Source: Prorocentrum cordatum
Lineage: Eukaryota; Sar; Dinophyceae; Prorocentrales; Prorocentraceae
Reading direction: 5' to 3'
Assembly (NCBI GenBank): GCA_963575745.1
Contig: CAUYUJ010017658.1
Span: forward strand, 186,388 to 218,887
DNA: 32,500 nucleotides
A model generated the notes under the pieces. It did no database searches and had not been told where the DNA came from. It worked only from the letters and a program-made list of their open reading frames with translations. Shown one piece after another: positions 8,128 to 18,215 of this stretch (positions are counted from its first letter, which is position 1; each line of letters starts with the position of its first letter). The position numbers were made by a program, and so were the translations under genes.

Positions 8128-8272
8128 CGCGCCGCATCGCCGATACATCGCCGATGCATCGGCGATGCATCGGCGATGTCTCGGGCACGTCGGCGATGCA
8201 TCGCCGACGTCGGCGTGGACAAAATCGGACTCCGCATCGAACCGCATCGCCGATGCATCGGCGATGCGGCGC
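8128..8272. repeat. Cluster of GCCGATGCATCGGC palindromes
   Basis: GATGCATCGGCGATG and CATCGCCGATGCATCGGC words are packed end to end. The core GCCGATGCATCGGC equals its own reverse complement, so each copy can form a hairpin or a cruciform with its neighbours. All six frames give the same residue strings (HRRCIGDAS), which explains the open frames. Confidence 0.8.
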
Positions 8273-8309
8273 GATCCCCCGACTCCATCTACTCGGACAT
8301 AGGAGGCTC

Positions 8310-8373
8310 CTCAATGGATGGTCCTCGATGGTCCTCGCCGAAGGAAAAATGCACACGTCCGAGCGATGCCAAG
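8310..8373. mobile_element. Short inverted-repeat element, right half only
   Basis: Matches 7945-8007 (GGTCCTCGCCGAAGGAAAAA to GATGCCAAG) and continues with shared flanking sequence to about 8425. The left arm is missing. Confidence 0.6.
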
Positions 8374-8561
8374 CTCTTTGCCGCTCCCGAAGGAAGTGGG
8401 ATGAAGCACTCCCGGGGCCCAGCTGGTGCAGATTCCCACCCCGGGCGCGTCTTCCACGGCCCCGGGGGCCCGCACCGCGCCGTGCCCGCAGGCCGAGCGC
8501 AAGACAAAGAGCCCAAAAGCCCTTCCCCGCACCCCTATATCCTCGTGGGCGGCCGGGAGGG

Positions 8562-8735
8562 GGGCCGTCCAAGAGGGGGGCGGGGTACAAAACCGTGGCC
8601 GGCGGCATGTGCGCGGCCCGGGGGGGAAGGGGCCAGGGACGTCACGAAATGAGAAGAGGCGCCATGAGATCTGGGGAGATCTCGTGGCCCGCGCCATGAT
8701 ATCCCCCCCCCCCAAATCATCACCCCCCTCTTGGC
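8562..8735. repeat. Dispersed repeat, copy 2
   Basis: Partner of 7716-7882 in the same orientation, with more G and C runs. Confidence 0.7.
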
Positions 8736-8839
8736 CGCCCCCGATAACCTCGAACCGGCCCGCCCCGCCTGGTGGCCGGAACCAGTGGCCCCCAGGCGGC
8801 TCCAGCTCGGGAGCGTGGAGGGGAATCGAGGGCCCCCAA

Positions 8840-8960
8840 AGGGGTCCACGAGGGCCCTCGTGGGCCCCCCAGACGGTCCAAGGAGGCCGCGAGCCGCCGA
8901 AAGAGGTCGCTCCAAGACGCCCAAGATGGCCTTCAGACGGCCCACGATGCCTTCAAGACG
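8840..8960 (-). repeat. Diverged 10-11-bp CCAAGA repeat
   Basis: CCAAGACGCCCAAGATGGCC-like words about 10-11 bp apart. They are the reverse-strand relative of the tract at 1855-2515. Confidence 0.5.
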
Positions 8961-8999
8961 CCCCAGGAGAAAGGGCAGAACATCCACCCCCATAATCAT

Positions 9000-9535
9000 C
9001 ATCCTGACAAGCGAAGCTGTTTAGTAAACGCACCCGCGGAAGGAGTCGAACAGGGCAGGGCTTTTTAGCAAACGCCCAAGGCCGTCTAGTAAACGTCTAT
9101 GGTGCAGATCAGCAGCGCGGACCTACGAGACCAGGGTGAGGAAGAGAGTAACAAAGGGAAGAGCAAGAAGGAAGAAATACGAAAGGGGCGAGGAACACTA
9201 TCGTGAGGTCAACCAACGCAATCACTGCCCAAATACGTGTACCTGGTGTGACTGGGTTCCTGTTGGAGAACGGCTCTGGCACCCTCTATCCCGCCTCCTC
9301 GCTTGACTCTCCTCCCGATCTTCGTGTCAAAATCTCAGCCGAACGTCATCTTCGATCAGAACGGGATCTTGCCCGCTGTACGTACACTACTGGGGCGAGG
9401 TGTGGATGATGTGACAGAATGAGCAGCGAGGAGCAGAAATCTATGGCGTGTCCACCTGGAGAGAGGTACCCATGACTTCGGTGTATACGTGTACGTGTAC
9501 AACATAGAAATGCATACTTTTACATGTTCATGTAT
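9000..9535. other. Intron sequence, no gene recognised
   Basis: TAGTAAACG/AGCAAACGC words recur at 9021-9093. A TACACGTGTACGTGTAC self-complementary stretch is at about 9484-9505. No exon or domain was recognised. Confidence 0.45.
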
Positions 9536-9538
9536 ACA

Positions 9539-9604
9539 TCTAACTTTGGAATGCCGCTCGAGCAGAGAGGATCTAACTTTGGAATGCCGCTCGAGCAGAG
9601 AGGC
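9539..9604. repeat. 33-bp tandem duplication beside exon C
   Basis: ATCTAACTTTGGAATGCCGC...GAGAGG is repeated exactly once with a 33-bp period. It ends about 25 bp from the donor of exon C, just inside the intron. Confidence 0.9.
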
Positions 9605-9629
9605 TGCAAAGGTGCTGCAGCTGTCTCTC

Positions 9630-9697
9630 CTTATACTTCTTCTCGAGGAAGTCGACGACAGTCTTCGAATTCTTTCCGATGGCAGTAGCCGACCATC
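9630..9697 (-). CDS. PSMA7: Proteasome alpha-4 exon C
   Basis: From 9697 the minus strand reads (G)WSATAIGKNSKTVVDFLEKKYK. This is the W-x-A-x-x-IG-(R/K)-N-S-K-T-V-x-x-FLEK segment that follows the DPSG turn in alpha-4 subunits. The exon begins after CTGAG as AG|GATGG and completes the Gly codon started at the end of exon B (THY-G-WSATAIG). It ends AAG|GAGAG, a GA-type donor, and joins in frame to exon D. The word AGGA lies at both edges of the C/D intron, so the exact cut could shift by a base or so without changing the protein. The intact frame and 68-bp length give no sign of decay. Confidence 0.9.
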
Positions 9698-9699
9698 CT

Positions 9700-10540
9700 C
9701 AGCGGTGCAGCCATGTTGTTGAAGCATCCGCATTCATCCCATCTACTGGCTCCTCCCTCCTCATCTACTGGCTGCTCCCCCTGTCCACCAGCAGGAAAGC
9801 ATCGGGAGAACACTCTTCCCGTCTTCCCTGTCTTCCCTCCTCCATACCGCCCCCTCTCTGGAGAAGGGGGTAAAGGAAGGGACGGCAAAACAACTGGAAG
9901 CTGACCTGGAGACCACCCCACAAGATACAGCCACCTCGTTGATCGGAGAGCAACCAACTCAACGCGACGACGCCGTCGTCGTCTTGAAGGCCTGTGGGCG
10001 TTCGCCGCGGCTGGACAACGCTCGCATGACCGGCCAGGGTGACCCAGGGATGGCTCAGGGGCCAGTCTGGAGCGGACGTTGGTCGGGAATGTCGCCACTG
10101 ACGTCGCGACGATGTTCGCGTGGGCTTCTGACTCCGGGCGGATCGTTCAGCTGCGAGCGATCGCCGCCTTCCGCTGACGCAGATTGTTCGATGTCGGCCG
10201 ATTCTAGGGCACCTGCGGTGTTCAACCTTCCCTGACGTGCGATCATCCAGTGCAGAGCGGATCGGCTCTTGCTGGGCATGGGCATGTTGGCATGGGACCG
10301 TTCTTCGTCGAAGACTTGTGGAGAGACTCCGAGGCCCACCAGGAAGCGCTGGAGCAAGGCTGAAGACCCATGAGAGTGAGACAGATCGCTAACACCTTCG
10401 GGAAGAGCCCAAATCGGGTCGCCGCCGCGTCGACACGACACGAACGCACTGTGCCTCGTAGATCCTTTGCGCGCGCACCTCCGCAGTCCTCGCGCAGTCC
10501 GAAGAGACTCCTCAATATCTGAGGCTGCCTGCAAGCCTTA
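9700..10540. other. Intron between exons B and C, no other gene recognised
   Basis: Minus-strand frames at 9631-10098 and 10055-10534 are open but have no recognisable domain. The first runs through exon C in the wrong frame. Bases 10540-10575 form a TATATATGTATATACATGTA-type self-complementary AT stretch. Confidence 0.5.
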
Positions 10541-10920
10541 TATATGTATATACATGTATAAATATATATAGAGATTGGAATGATACATTCTGGTGTCAAT
10601 CATCTGACTCAATGTGCCGAACGTGCAACGGGCAGCATTATTAGTTAACGTGCAAGGGGCGCGATACCGATCGACATAAAACAGTGCTTGGCATGTTCTC
10701 AGCGAAGCCAGAAAGGCGACCTGCGATGGTAAAAACTATGCTGTGGACATCCCTTCTGCGCGTGCCGTTCGAGGCCATTCGGCAAGAACAACGTGCACCA
10801 CTCGAGCAGCAGCAGAAGGCCTGGGGCCCAGGAAGAAGCAACAAACTGTGCACTGGTGCGAGAGGCTCGCGCCGTGAACCTTACTTTGGATACCCATGAG
10901 GGCTGGGGGGGGGGGTAGGG

Positions 10921-11080
10921 TTAGGTCGGGCATGTCCCTCTACAGGCGGATTTTGGACGAACAAACACATACCCCCAACACACTCCAAAACTATTCAAAC
11001 ATAGGAAAAACATCGTCCCCATACTATCTTTTAATATTATTCTTGAATATTCCTCCTGTAGAGAGACAAGCCCGACTTAA
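10921..11080. mobile_element. TIR MITE copy 3
   Basis: 160 bp from TTAGGTCGGGCATGTCCCTC to the inverted end GAGAGACAAGCCCGACTTAA, with an AT-rich core. It is bounded by a perfect 8-bp direct repeat, GGGTAGGG (10913-10920 and 11081-11088). An 8-bp duplication is the usual footprint of hAT-type transposases. The assignment is an inference, since no transposase is present. Confidence 0.88.
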
Positions 11081-11089
11081 GGGTAGGGC

Positions 11090-11510
11090 GGAAGAAGACG
11101 GGAAACCATGAGATCACGCCGTGCCCGAACCCACCATCATGTCCCCGAATACCCGGAAAAGGCAACGCCCAGGTCAGCTTCTCGATCCGAATTTCTGTTG
11201 CCATGTCAAGAGGTCCACACATCGGGCAAACCGAACAACAAACACTATGACATAAAATACGACACCACACGACAACAATTACATGGTCGTTTAGAGGCGT
11301 CTAACCGTTATTGGTTTCGACAATGCTGTGTGCAATCTCGCCGCGGCAATACCGCAAGCTTGAGACTAGAGACGTCGTCGCAGAACTCGAGACAGCTGTA
11401 AACTGTGCTACTGTAAACAAAGCCTGCCCGATGGCGGCCGCGGCGACGACGACGAGGGAGAGGATGGGGAGGAGGCCGATGGATATGAAGTGACTGTGTG
11501 AATGTTCTTC
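11090..11510. other. Intron sequence, no gene recognised
   Basis: Plain sequence between MITE copy 3 and exon B. A hydrophobic minus-strand frame at 11301-11500 (SIGLLPILSLVVVAAAAIGQ) looks membrane-like but has no recognised context and lies within the inferred intron. Confidence 0.45.
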
Positions 11511-11544
11511 TGTCTTCTTTAAACTGCCCCCGCCCGCGGCCCTC

Positions 11545-11771
11545 CGTAGTGTGTGCCAGACGGGTCGGTCTGGAACAGGGCTGGCTTGCCCTTGGCGTTG
11601 TAGCCGCCGATGAGGGTGGAGATGCCGAACGGCCTCACGCCGCCCTTGTGCGTGTACTGGGAGCGGCTCTTGGCTCGGCTCTCGGCCGCCAGTCCCGGCC
11701 ACAGCGCGGGGGAAGCCTCGGCCAGGCAGGCGGCCAGGAGAAAGCCTGCTGGGCCTCCCTCGACTGTGAGA
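11545..11771 (-). CDS. PSMA7: Proteasome alpha-4 exon B (core fold)
   Basis: The minus strand encodes LTVE near the start, later [18 protein letters not shown], then [12 protein letters not shown]. These are hallmarks of 20S alpha subunits: the YTxxxGxRPFG(I/V)S strand and the (L/Y)(F/Y)QTDPSGT turn that packs in the alpha ring. The sequence is closest to alpha-4 (Pre6/PSMA7). Between LTVE and YT the frame has about 38 residues where known alpha-4 proteins have roughly 21. The segment [17 protein letters not shown] does not look like the family and could be a small in-frame intron or a lineage insertion. The exon ends CACTACG before GAGGG, a GA-type donor. The start after GATGAG at 11772 is the least certain edge. 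With it, exon A plus B reads CQGYR-LTVE, as in the family. Confidence 0.9.
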
Positions 11772-11799
11772 CTCATCCTCGCCATCCTCATCCCCCTCC

Positions 11800-12240
11800 T
11801 GAAACCGACTATTCCTCATCTGGCTCCTCGTCCCCCCCCTCCTCGTCTCAAGAGAACCGGAATGGGGACGGAATGAATGGGGACGAAGACCGCCCGCCGG
11901 CCCCGTCCATTTTGATCAGGACCCGCGGTCTATGTCGCTGCGGACGTTGCCCATCTGAGACGAAGTTGGCGCGTAACAGCGACCATTGTCGGTTTTGAGC
12001 AACATTTGCAGCTGAGCATCGTCCCCATTAGCTACGTCCCCTTTGCGGGCGTGCGGATCCCCTCCCTCCCTGCCTCTCCTGCGACGTCGTAACGTATTCG
12101 TCACCTGGGTCGCGGAGGAACAGGACTCCTTCCGCGGGGCTGGATCTTAATCCCAACAGCCCTCTGGGCGTGAGCGGTCAGACGAGCTTCCCCCTTCTTT
12201 CCCTTCGGGGAGAGAGGGTTCCCCCACCCCCATACCCTTC
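11800..12240. other. No gene recognised; start of the large intron
   Basis: Upstream of exon B on the minus strand. No further exon was recognised in any minus-strand frame. Confidence 0.45.
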
Positions 12241-12255
12241 CTTCTGGGTCTAGAA

Positions 12256-12411
12256 CGAAGTCGGGCATGTCCTCCTACAGGCGGATTTTGGAAGAGAAAG
12301 TACACACAGTCGCAAACAACAAGAATAGTCAAAAGAGCACGAAAAAAATCTCCAGACTATTTGCTCACTGTTCCTGAATACTCCTCTTGTAAAGGGACAT
12401 GTCCGACATAA
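12256..12411. mobile_element. TIR MITE copy 4
   Basis: 156 bp from CGAAGTCGGGCATGTCC to the inverted GGGACATGTCCGACATAA. It is flanked by a perfect 8-bp direct repeat, GTCTAGAA (12248-12255 and 12412-12419). The core shares AGGCGGATTTTGGA with copy 3. Confidence 0.88.
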
Positions 12412-12488
12412 GTCTAGAAGGGGGGTGGGTCGCGAGGTGTCAGGTGGTCCTTCTTGGCCCAAGAGGGCTCCAAGAAGCCCAGCGTCCG

Positions 12489-12895
12489 CCACGAAGCCTC
12501 CTCCTCCTCCTCCTGCTCCCCCTCCTCCTCCTCCTCCTCCTTCTCCTGCTCGTCCTCCTCCTCCCCCTCCCCTTCCTCCTCCTCCTCCTCCTCCTCCTCC
12601 TCCTCCTCCTCCTCCTTCCCCCTCCTCCTCCTCATTATTATTCGTCTTCTTCTTCTTCTTCAACGTCCTCCTCCTCCTTCTCCTCCTCTCTCCCTCCTCT
12701 CTCCTCTCTCCTCCTCCCTCCTCCCTCTCCTCCCTCTCCTCTCCCACATCCTCCCTCTCCTCCTCTCTCTCCTTTCCCACTCCTCCTCTCTCTCTCCTCC
12801 TCTTCTCCTCCTCTTCCTCCTCCTCCTCCTGCGTCCTCCTCCTCCTCCTCCTCCTCCTCATCCTCCTCCTCCTCCTCCTCCTCCTCCTCCCCCTC
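12489..12895. repeat. Long CTC/TCC microsatellite tract
   Basis: About 400 bp of almost pure pyrimidine on the plus strand, mostly (CTC)n with TTC, CTCT and CCC interruptions. Poly-Leu, poly-Ser, poly-Pro, poly-Glu and poly-Gly frames are all artefacts of it. The tract could form triplex (H-DNA). Confidence 0.95.
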
Positions 12896-12899
12896 TCTT

Positions 12900-13324
12900 T
12901 TCCCCAAATCTGTCCTCGTTACGCGGTCTCGTCATCCCAAACCCCATCCTCCGCCTTCGCCTCCTCCTGACAGACATTACAAGCCCACGAGCACCTTACA
13001 AGTATCCTACCAAGCATGGGCTACCCTGAGCTAGTCGTTCCTGTCGTGTTCCCTTTCCTCGTCCTGCCTATACTATCCCGCGTCTTCCGTCTATAATCCA
13101 ACCCGACTTCTAATGCTGAATCGAGGCGCAAAGGATAACCAACTTCGGAGAGCAAACAGCTTCGAACGCCCAGGAGAAGTCTAAACGCGCCCCAGTGCGC
13201 CCGGAGGGTCCATGACGGCCTAAATGCGGCCCCAGCCTCTTCGGTCCAAAATACCAATGATCCTAGCAGAAGACCCAATACTGTGCATTCGGTAGTCACG
13301 GACCGCATATGTGAATGTTTTCTT
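12900..13324. other. No gene recognised
   Basis: Spacer between the CTC tract and the 90-bp satellite. Open frames here simply run in from the satellite. Confidence 0.45.
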
Positions 13325-14737
13325 AGGTGGCGATCTCTATGGGGCCACGGACCGTGTGAGGGGTGTGCCGAAACAGGTGGCGCGGACGCATGTGGACGCC
13401 GCCACTGGGGCCTTCGATGGAGCTGGGCCACGAAACGTGTGAGGGGTGCGCCGACATTGGTGGCGTGGACGCATGTGGACACACCCACTGGGGCCTCCGG
13501 TGGAACTCCCTCTGGGGCCACAAAGCGTGTGAAGGGTGTGCCGGAATGGGTGGCACGGACGCATGTGGGCACACCCACTGGGGCCTTCGGTGGGGCGCCC
13601 TACGGAGCCACCAAGCGTGTGAAGGGTGTGCCGACATGGGTGGCGCAGACGCATGTGGACACACCCACTGGGGCCTCTGGTGGAGCTCCCTGTGGGGCAA
13701 CGAAGCGTGTGAAGGGTGTGCCGACATGGGTGGCGCAGACGCATGTGGACACCGCCTTCGGTGGAACCCCCTATGGGGGCACGAAGCGTGTGAGAGGTGT
13801 GCCGACATGGGTGGCGCGGACGCATGTGGACACCGCCACTGGGGCCTCCAGTGGAGCTCCCTAGGAGTGTGCACGCATGTGGCGCAGGCGCATCTGAACA
13901 CCGCCGCAAGGGACCCAGGTAGAGCTTCCTACGGGGCCACAAAAAATTGAAGGGTGCGCCGACATGGGTGGCGCGGACGCATGTGGACACCGCCACTGGG
14001 GCCTCCAGTGGAGCTCCCAATTGGGCCACAAAGCGTGTGAGGGGTGCGCCGACATAGGTGGCGCGGACTCATGTGGACGCCGACACTGGCGGCGCGGACG
14101 CATGTGGATACGGATGCCACCACTGGGGCTTCCGGTGGAGCTCCCTATGGGGCCACTGACCGTGTGAATGGTGTGCTGCAGTGGGTTGCGTGGGCGCATG
14201 TGGACACCACCATTGGGGCCTTCGGTGGAGTTCCATGTGGGGCCACGGAACGTGTGAATGGTGTGCCGCCATGGGTTGTGCGGAAGCGTGTCGACCCCGC
14301 CACTGGGGCCTTTCTGGTGAAAATCCCAATGGAACCACGAAACATAAGAGGCGTGTGCCAACATGGGTGGCATGGACGCATGTGGACACCGCCACTGGGG
14401 ACTTCGGTGGAGCTCCCTATGGGGCCACGAAACGTGTGAGGCCATCGTTGGTGGCGCGGACGCATGTGGACACACCCACTGGGGCCTCCGGTGGAACTCC
14501 CAATGGGGCCACGACGCGTGTGAAGGGTGTGCCGACATCGGTGGCGCAGACGCATGTGGACACCGCCTTCGGGAGAGCTCCCTATGGGGCCACGAAGCGT
14601 GTGAAGGGTGTGCCGACATGGGTGGCGTGGAGGCATGTGGACACCGCCACGAGGGCCTCAGGTGAAGCTCCCTATGGGGCCACGAAGCGTGTCAAGGTTG
14701 TGCCGACATGGGTGGCGCGAGCGCATGTGGACACCGC
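13325..14737 (+). repeat. 90-bp satellite, array A left part (about 16 units)
   Basis: The unit contains GTGTGAAGGGTGTGCCGACA, TGGCGCRGACGCATGTGGAC, CCACTGGGGCCTTCGGTGGA and GCTCCCTATGGGGCCACGAA. Neighbouring copies of GGTGTGCC lie 88-92 bp apart; exact spacing is 90 at 13621/13711. Some units are about 81 bp because ACTGGGG and adjacent bases are missing. Ninety is a multiple of three, so all six frames stay open for long stretches with a 30-residue repeat. No protein should be called. The array stops at the LINE inserted at 14738 and resumes at 20544. Confidence 0.92.
14729..14737. other. LINE target-site duplication, left copy
   Basis: GGACACCGC, identical to 20544-20552. It is the satellite word GTGGACACCGCC cut by the insertion. 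Confidence 0.85.
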
Positions 14738-14896
14738 ATTTTTTTCCACCACCCGCGCGGCGCACGCTGCGCGCACCGTTCGCGGCCTCGCCGCAGGGCG
14801 CCCATCTTGGGCAGCCGCAGGGCCGCACATTGGCGCAGCCACACACGCCCTCGCCAAAATGGCGCAGAAGGCCTGCAGCGCCGCAGAGGAAGCCTG

Positions 14897-15680
14897 TCAT
14901 GAGGAAGTGAGGCTCCTCTGCGGTTTGCTCGACTTCGGGTCAAGGCCAGCACTCATCAACTCGACCTTCCTCAGCCTGGCTCTGTGCACCTCGCCTGCCG
15001 CGGGCTGGCACTGGCTTGCCAGCGCCCTGTGCTTGCCCCTGATCTCCCCCGCGTAGCAGTGGCAGCTCCTGCACGCGCGGTATCCGCTGATGGTGAGGAG
15101 CTCGTGCTCGCTCGCGACACTCAGCGAGCCAGACCACGAGACAGCGTCTGCCGCGGCCTCGCCATCACCGTCGTCAGCCTCCGCCTCGGGGCCACCACTG
15201 ACGCTCTCGGTCGGCCTCCACCCAGCGCGCGATGGCAAGGGCGACTGCGGTCGCCTCAGCCGCAGGCAGGGCCGACGCTGGTCTCCTGCGCTTGGAGCCG
15301 CTGGCATTGGGAGCGAAGGCCTCCGCGTTGCTGACGTGGCCGTCGAGCTTCGAGATGCCGCGCGCGCCCCGGGCCGACCTGAGGCACTTGGCGCAATGGA
15401 CCCCACCGGAGGCAATTTTGATGGTCTCGTGCCTCGTGAATGAAAGGGGCGGGCCCTTCTTGCACTCGCTGTAACTGTCGTCGAAGTCTTGGCGGAGCTG
15501 GACCGCTTCCGCGCCGGCGGTGTCGATCCAGTGGGCAACTCCATAGAGAGTGGGCGCCCTGGCCCGACGAGCCGCCCTGGCGCTGGCAGGAGATCGGAGA
15601 ACCTGCGCCGCGTACTTGGCACGCCTGTCCACCTCCACGCTGCCGCGCCAATCCTGCCGCGCAGCGCGTCGCTCATGCAC
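14897..15680 (-). pseudogene. LINE C-terminal region with two H/C-x2-C motifs
   Basis: In the frame of 15680-15174 there is HETIKIASGGVHCAKC. In the frame of 15907-14897, after a frame change, there is HELLTISGYRACRSCHCYAG. Each has His, about nine residues, then C-x2-C, followed by Ala/Leu/Arg-rich sequence (RALASQC in the second). Dinoflagellate LINEs usually end with a single such Cys/His unit, probably for nucleic-acid binding, so two in a row deserve note. A stop at 14897 ends the region, leaving about 150 bp of 3' untranslated sequence before the A tail. Confidence 0.7.
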
Positions 15681-15689
15681 GCGGCCCGC

Positions 15690-16140
15690 GGCCGTCTTGA
15701 CTGCGAGGCTGCGAGGGCTTGGTCGCCCAAGTCGGCGCAGAAGTCGTCGAGCGCCTGCCAGGCCCTGCGACGCAGAGCCCCCCAGGCCGACGTCGACGCG
15801 GTTGCGACAGCGCGTCCGCGCTCGAACAGCCCACTAGCGACGAACGAAACATCGCACGCAGCCGCGATGGGCGGCAAGGGGTGCTCGAGCAGCATGAACA
15901 GGTCCAACAGCTCTGCGAACTCGATTGCCTGCAGCGGCCCTGTGAGGGGCGCCCCAACGTCTGGACGGCGGACGTGGGCCCAGGGTCCTCCAGCAGACCG
16001 CCGGGGGGCAGCTCGGCCAGCGCGCGGGCGAGCGAGTGGCCGCCCTCGTAGACGGCGCCATCGGAGAACAACTCGCTGTTGGCAAACGGCATGCCGTCGT
16101 ATCCCTTGATCGACTGCAGGCGCGCCAGGAGGTCATCGCC
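15690..16140 (-). pseudogene. LINE RNase H domain, frameshifted
   Basis: ELFSDGAVYEGG (about 16070-16030) is the first Asp motif (family consensus x-T/S-DGS/A). QAIEFAEL (about 15930) supplies the Glu. AACDVSFVASGLFERGR (about 15880-15830) supplies the second Asp, followed by SAWGALRRRAWQALDDF, the helix seen in this family. The first motif is in the frame of 16539-15673 and the others in that of 15907-14897, so a frameshift lies between. The role would be to degrade the RNA of the RNA:DNA hybrid. All three acidic residues appear present, but the frame is broken. Confidence 0.72.
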
Positions 16141-16900
16141 TGGCGGCCTCCACGCGTGGAGCGGCTCGGGGAGAAGGAGCCGCTCTACCGGACTCTTGAT
16201 CGTGATGCTCGCGCGGAATGGCGTCAGCTTCTCGATCTCCGCAGACAGCGAGTGGTCCAGCCAGCCCTCCTTGCACTCCAGGTGCCGATGCCTGAGCGCG
16301 CCGGGGACTGTGAGGTGGAGTAGACAACGCGGCGTGGCCGCCAGCCGTGGGGCCGGGTAGAGGCGCCCCTTGTCGGGCCGCTGCCCCTGCACCACCACTG
16401 ACTTCGAGTAGCCCCGCTCGTCGCGTGAGGGCCCTCCGCTTGCGCGCCCCTGGAGTGCTACCCATGCCTTAGCCGATGCAGCGCCTGACCGTCGGGATGA
16501 ACGCGCCCTGCGCCAGGTCGCCGTGGGCGTTGCTTGCAAGCTGCTTCACCTGCCATGTCTTGATGCCCAGGATGAGGACCTTCTTGAAGTAACGCGGCGA
16601 GATGCCGAAGAGGTCTAGCTCGTCCCGTGTCGGCCTGACCAACCTGCGCATGCTCTGCGCAGTGTAGCCAATCCTTCGGAGCGACAGTGCCGTCGAAGGC
16701 AGCCCCCAGTTGCCCCGCGGGGACCCAGTCCTCCCAGACTGCCCTGGCGGGAGAGCAGCACGGCCCGAGCGTGGCGCAGAAGATCGTGTTCAGCGTGTCC
16801 GAGCCTCCGACTATTATAAGCAAGCCGTGAAATATTCGCCCTGCGGCCTCGGCTCGGCGGCGCGCCTGACGACTGCGCGCGATTGCCTGTGCTCCATGTC
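16140..16900 (-). pseudogene. LINE linker between RT and RNase H
   Basis: Several frames alternate. One (16651-16469) has GISPRYFKKVLILGIKTWQV, a segment that resembles the post-RT region of dinoflagellate LINEs. Another (16539-15673) runs on into the RNase H start. At least two frame changes are needed to read through. Confidence 0.5.
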
Positions 16901-18215
16901 GTTAAGCCCCGTGCAGTTGGCCCCGTGGAAGAGACTGGGGGCCAGCCCCGTCGATGCCACCTTGGCAGCCGCAGCGTGCCCTCTTCGTGTGCCAAGGGGG
17001 GGGGAGGGGGGGGCGGCGCTTGATGCGCGGCAGCCTCAACCTTTTCTGCGCAATCCTCATCATGCGCATGGCGTTGGACCTGCGTCCGCGCTCCGCATGG
17101 TCCACGCCGGGGACCTCCTCGGCGCCGATGGCCCCCGTGGCCCTGCCCAGGAGCCGTTGCAGCTTGTCCCTGAGCATCTTGTGGCTAGCCAGGACTCTCG
17201 ACTTCCTGGCAGCAGCCTTGAACCTGACCTTCGCGAACGTGCGTGCGACGGCCTCCGCCGCCTTGGAGAGTGTCTGGGCAACCCATTCGGATCCTCCACA
17301 TCGCTGCAGCACCAGGTCGTAGACGACCACCGCAGGTATCAATGCATGACTGCGCCGCCATCGCGACGAGCGGTGCGAGCAGCATGATCTCCGCGAAGGC
17401 AACGGCGACCGCGGCGACCGCCAGCACTTCTGGCAGATTACCAGCTGGTCGGAGCAGCAGTTCTGCAAGCTGACCACCCTGGGCAGCCTGTAGAGCGTCA
17501 CCTGCCACTTGGCCAGCCAGAGAGGGCAACCGTGCCGCTTGCAAGCCTCGGCCAAGTGCGGGTGCGAGATCTGCTCGAAGGCCTTCCACAGATCCATGAG
17601 GATGGTCGCATGTCATGGGCCCAGCCCTGGTGCGCATGGGCATCGGCCATCATCTGCACTCACCCAGGCCGCGCTTGCTGCGGCCAGACGGCGCGGCCGC
17701 AGCTCTTCCCCGAGCTTGCCCAGCAGCGGGGTCTGTCGTGGTCCGCCCTCCACTTCTTCGCGGTAGGCCTGCGGGGCCCGCCGTCGATGCGAACCGCCGC
17801 GCCCAGATGAGCAGCGGGGCGCAGTCCTCCGTCCGCCCTCGGGACGAAGGCGAGCTCTGTAATGGTGGGGGGCCAGTCGCAGGCCATCTCGATGGCCATC
17901 GCGAGGTCGATGAGCGCATCGACGCCTTCGTCGTCGGACGCGATGACGGCCCTGACCTCGTCCACCGTTGGCCGAGGATGCGTGTCGCCCCAGTCGTCTG
18001 GCCAGGGGGTGGCAGCCTCGCCCAGCTTGCCGCCCAAAGTATTAGGGGCACCCGCCCCCAGGCACCCTGGCCACTCCTTCCTCGCCATAGCCCTCGCAGT
18101 TTCTGGGGGCGTGGCAGAGCCCTCCTCGCGGCCAGCAGGCCGCGGCTTCCAGCCCCGGGGAGGTTTGGCTAGGGCGTGAAGGGCCCCCGCGCCTTCAAGG
18201 CGGTTCTCGATCACC
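16900..18215 (-). pseudogene. LINE reverse transcriptase, catalytic motif damaged
   Basis: The fingers motif ELAFVPRADGGLRPAAHLG is in the frame of 18214-17660. Motif A, DLWKAFEQISHPHL, starts the frame of 17597-16902. Where the F/Y-x-DD box should be, the same frame reads AVVVYDLVLQRCGG: only one Asp remains in the turn, and the spacing suggests a short deletion. Between A and C the likeliest residues lie in a third frame (17643-17185). Beyond C, LRDKLQRLLGRATG and the GVDHAERGRR segment fit the thumb side. The enzyme would copy element RNA into DNA, but this copy should be inactive. Confidence 0.8.

Noticed and set aside
7935-8699. Plus-strand 254-codon frame with repeated HRRCIGD strings
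   Set aside because: Palindromic GATGCATC words give the same residues in several frames on both strands.
9631-10098. Minus-strand 155-codon frame as a separate gene
   Set aside because: It reads proteasome exon C in the wrong frame (GYCHRKEFEDC); the other frame gives the family match.
12399-13034. Poly-Pro/Ser/Leu frames of about 200 codons
   Set aside because: Pure CTC-type microsatellite.
13283-14670. Several 100-290-codon frames on both strands with Cys, His and Trp repeats (possible zinc-finger protein)
   Set aside because: The 90-bp satellite period keeps every frame open. Opposite strands give equally long frames, and the array continues unchanged across non-coding breaks.
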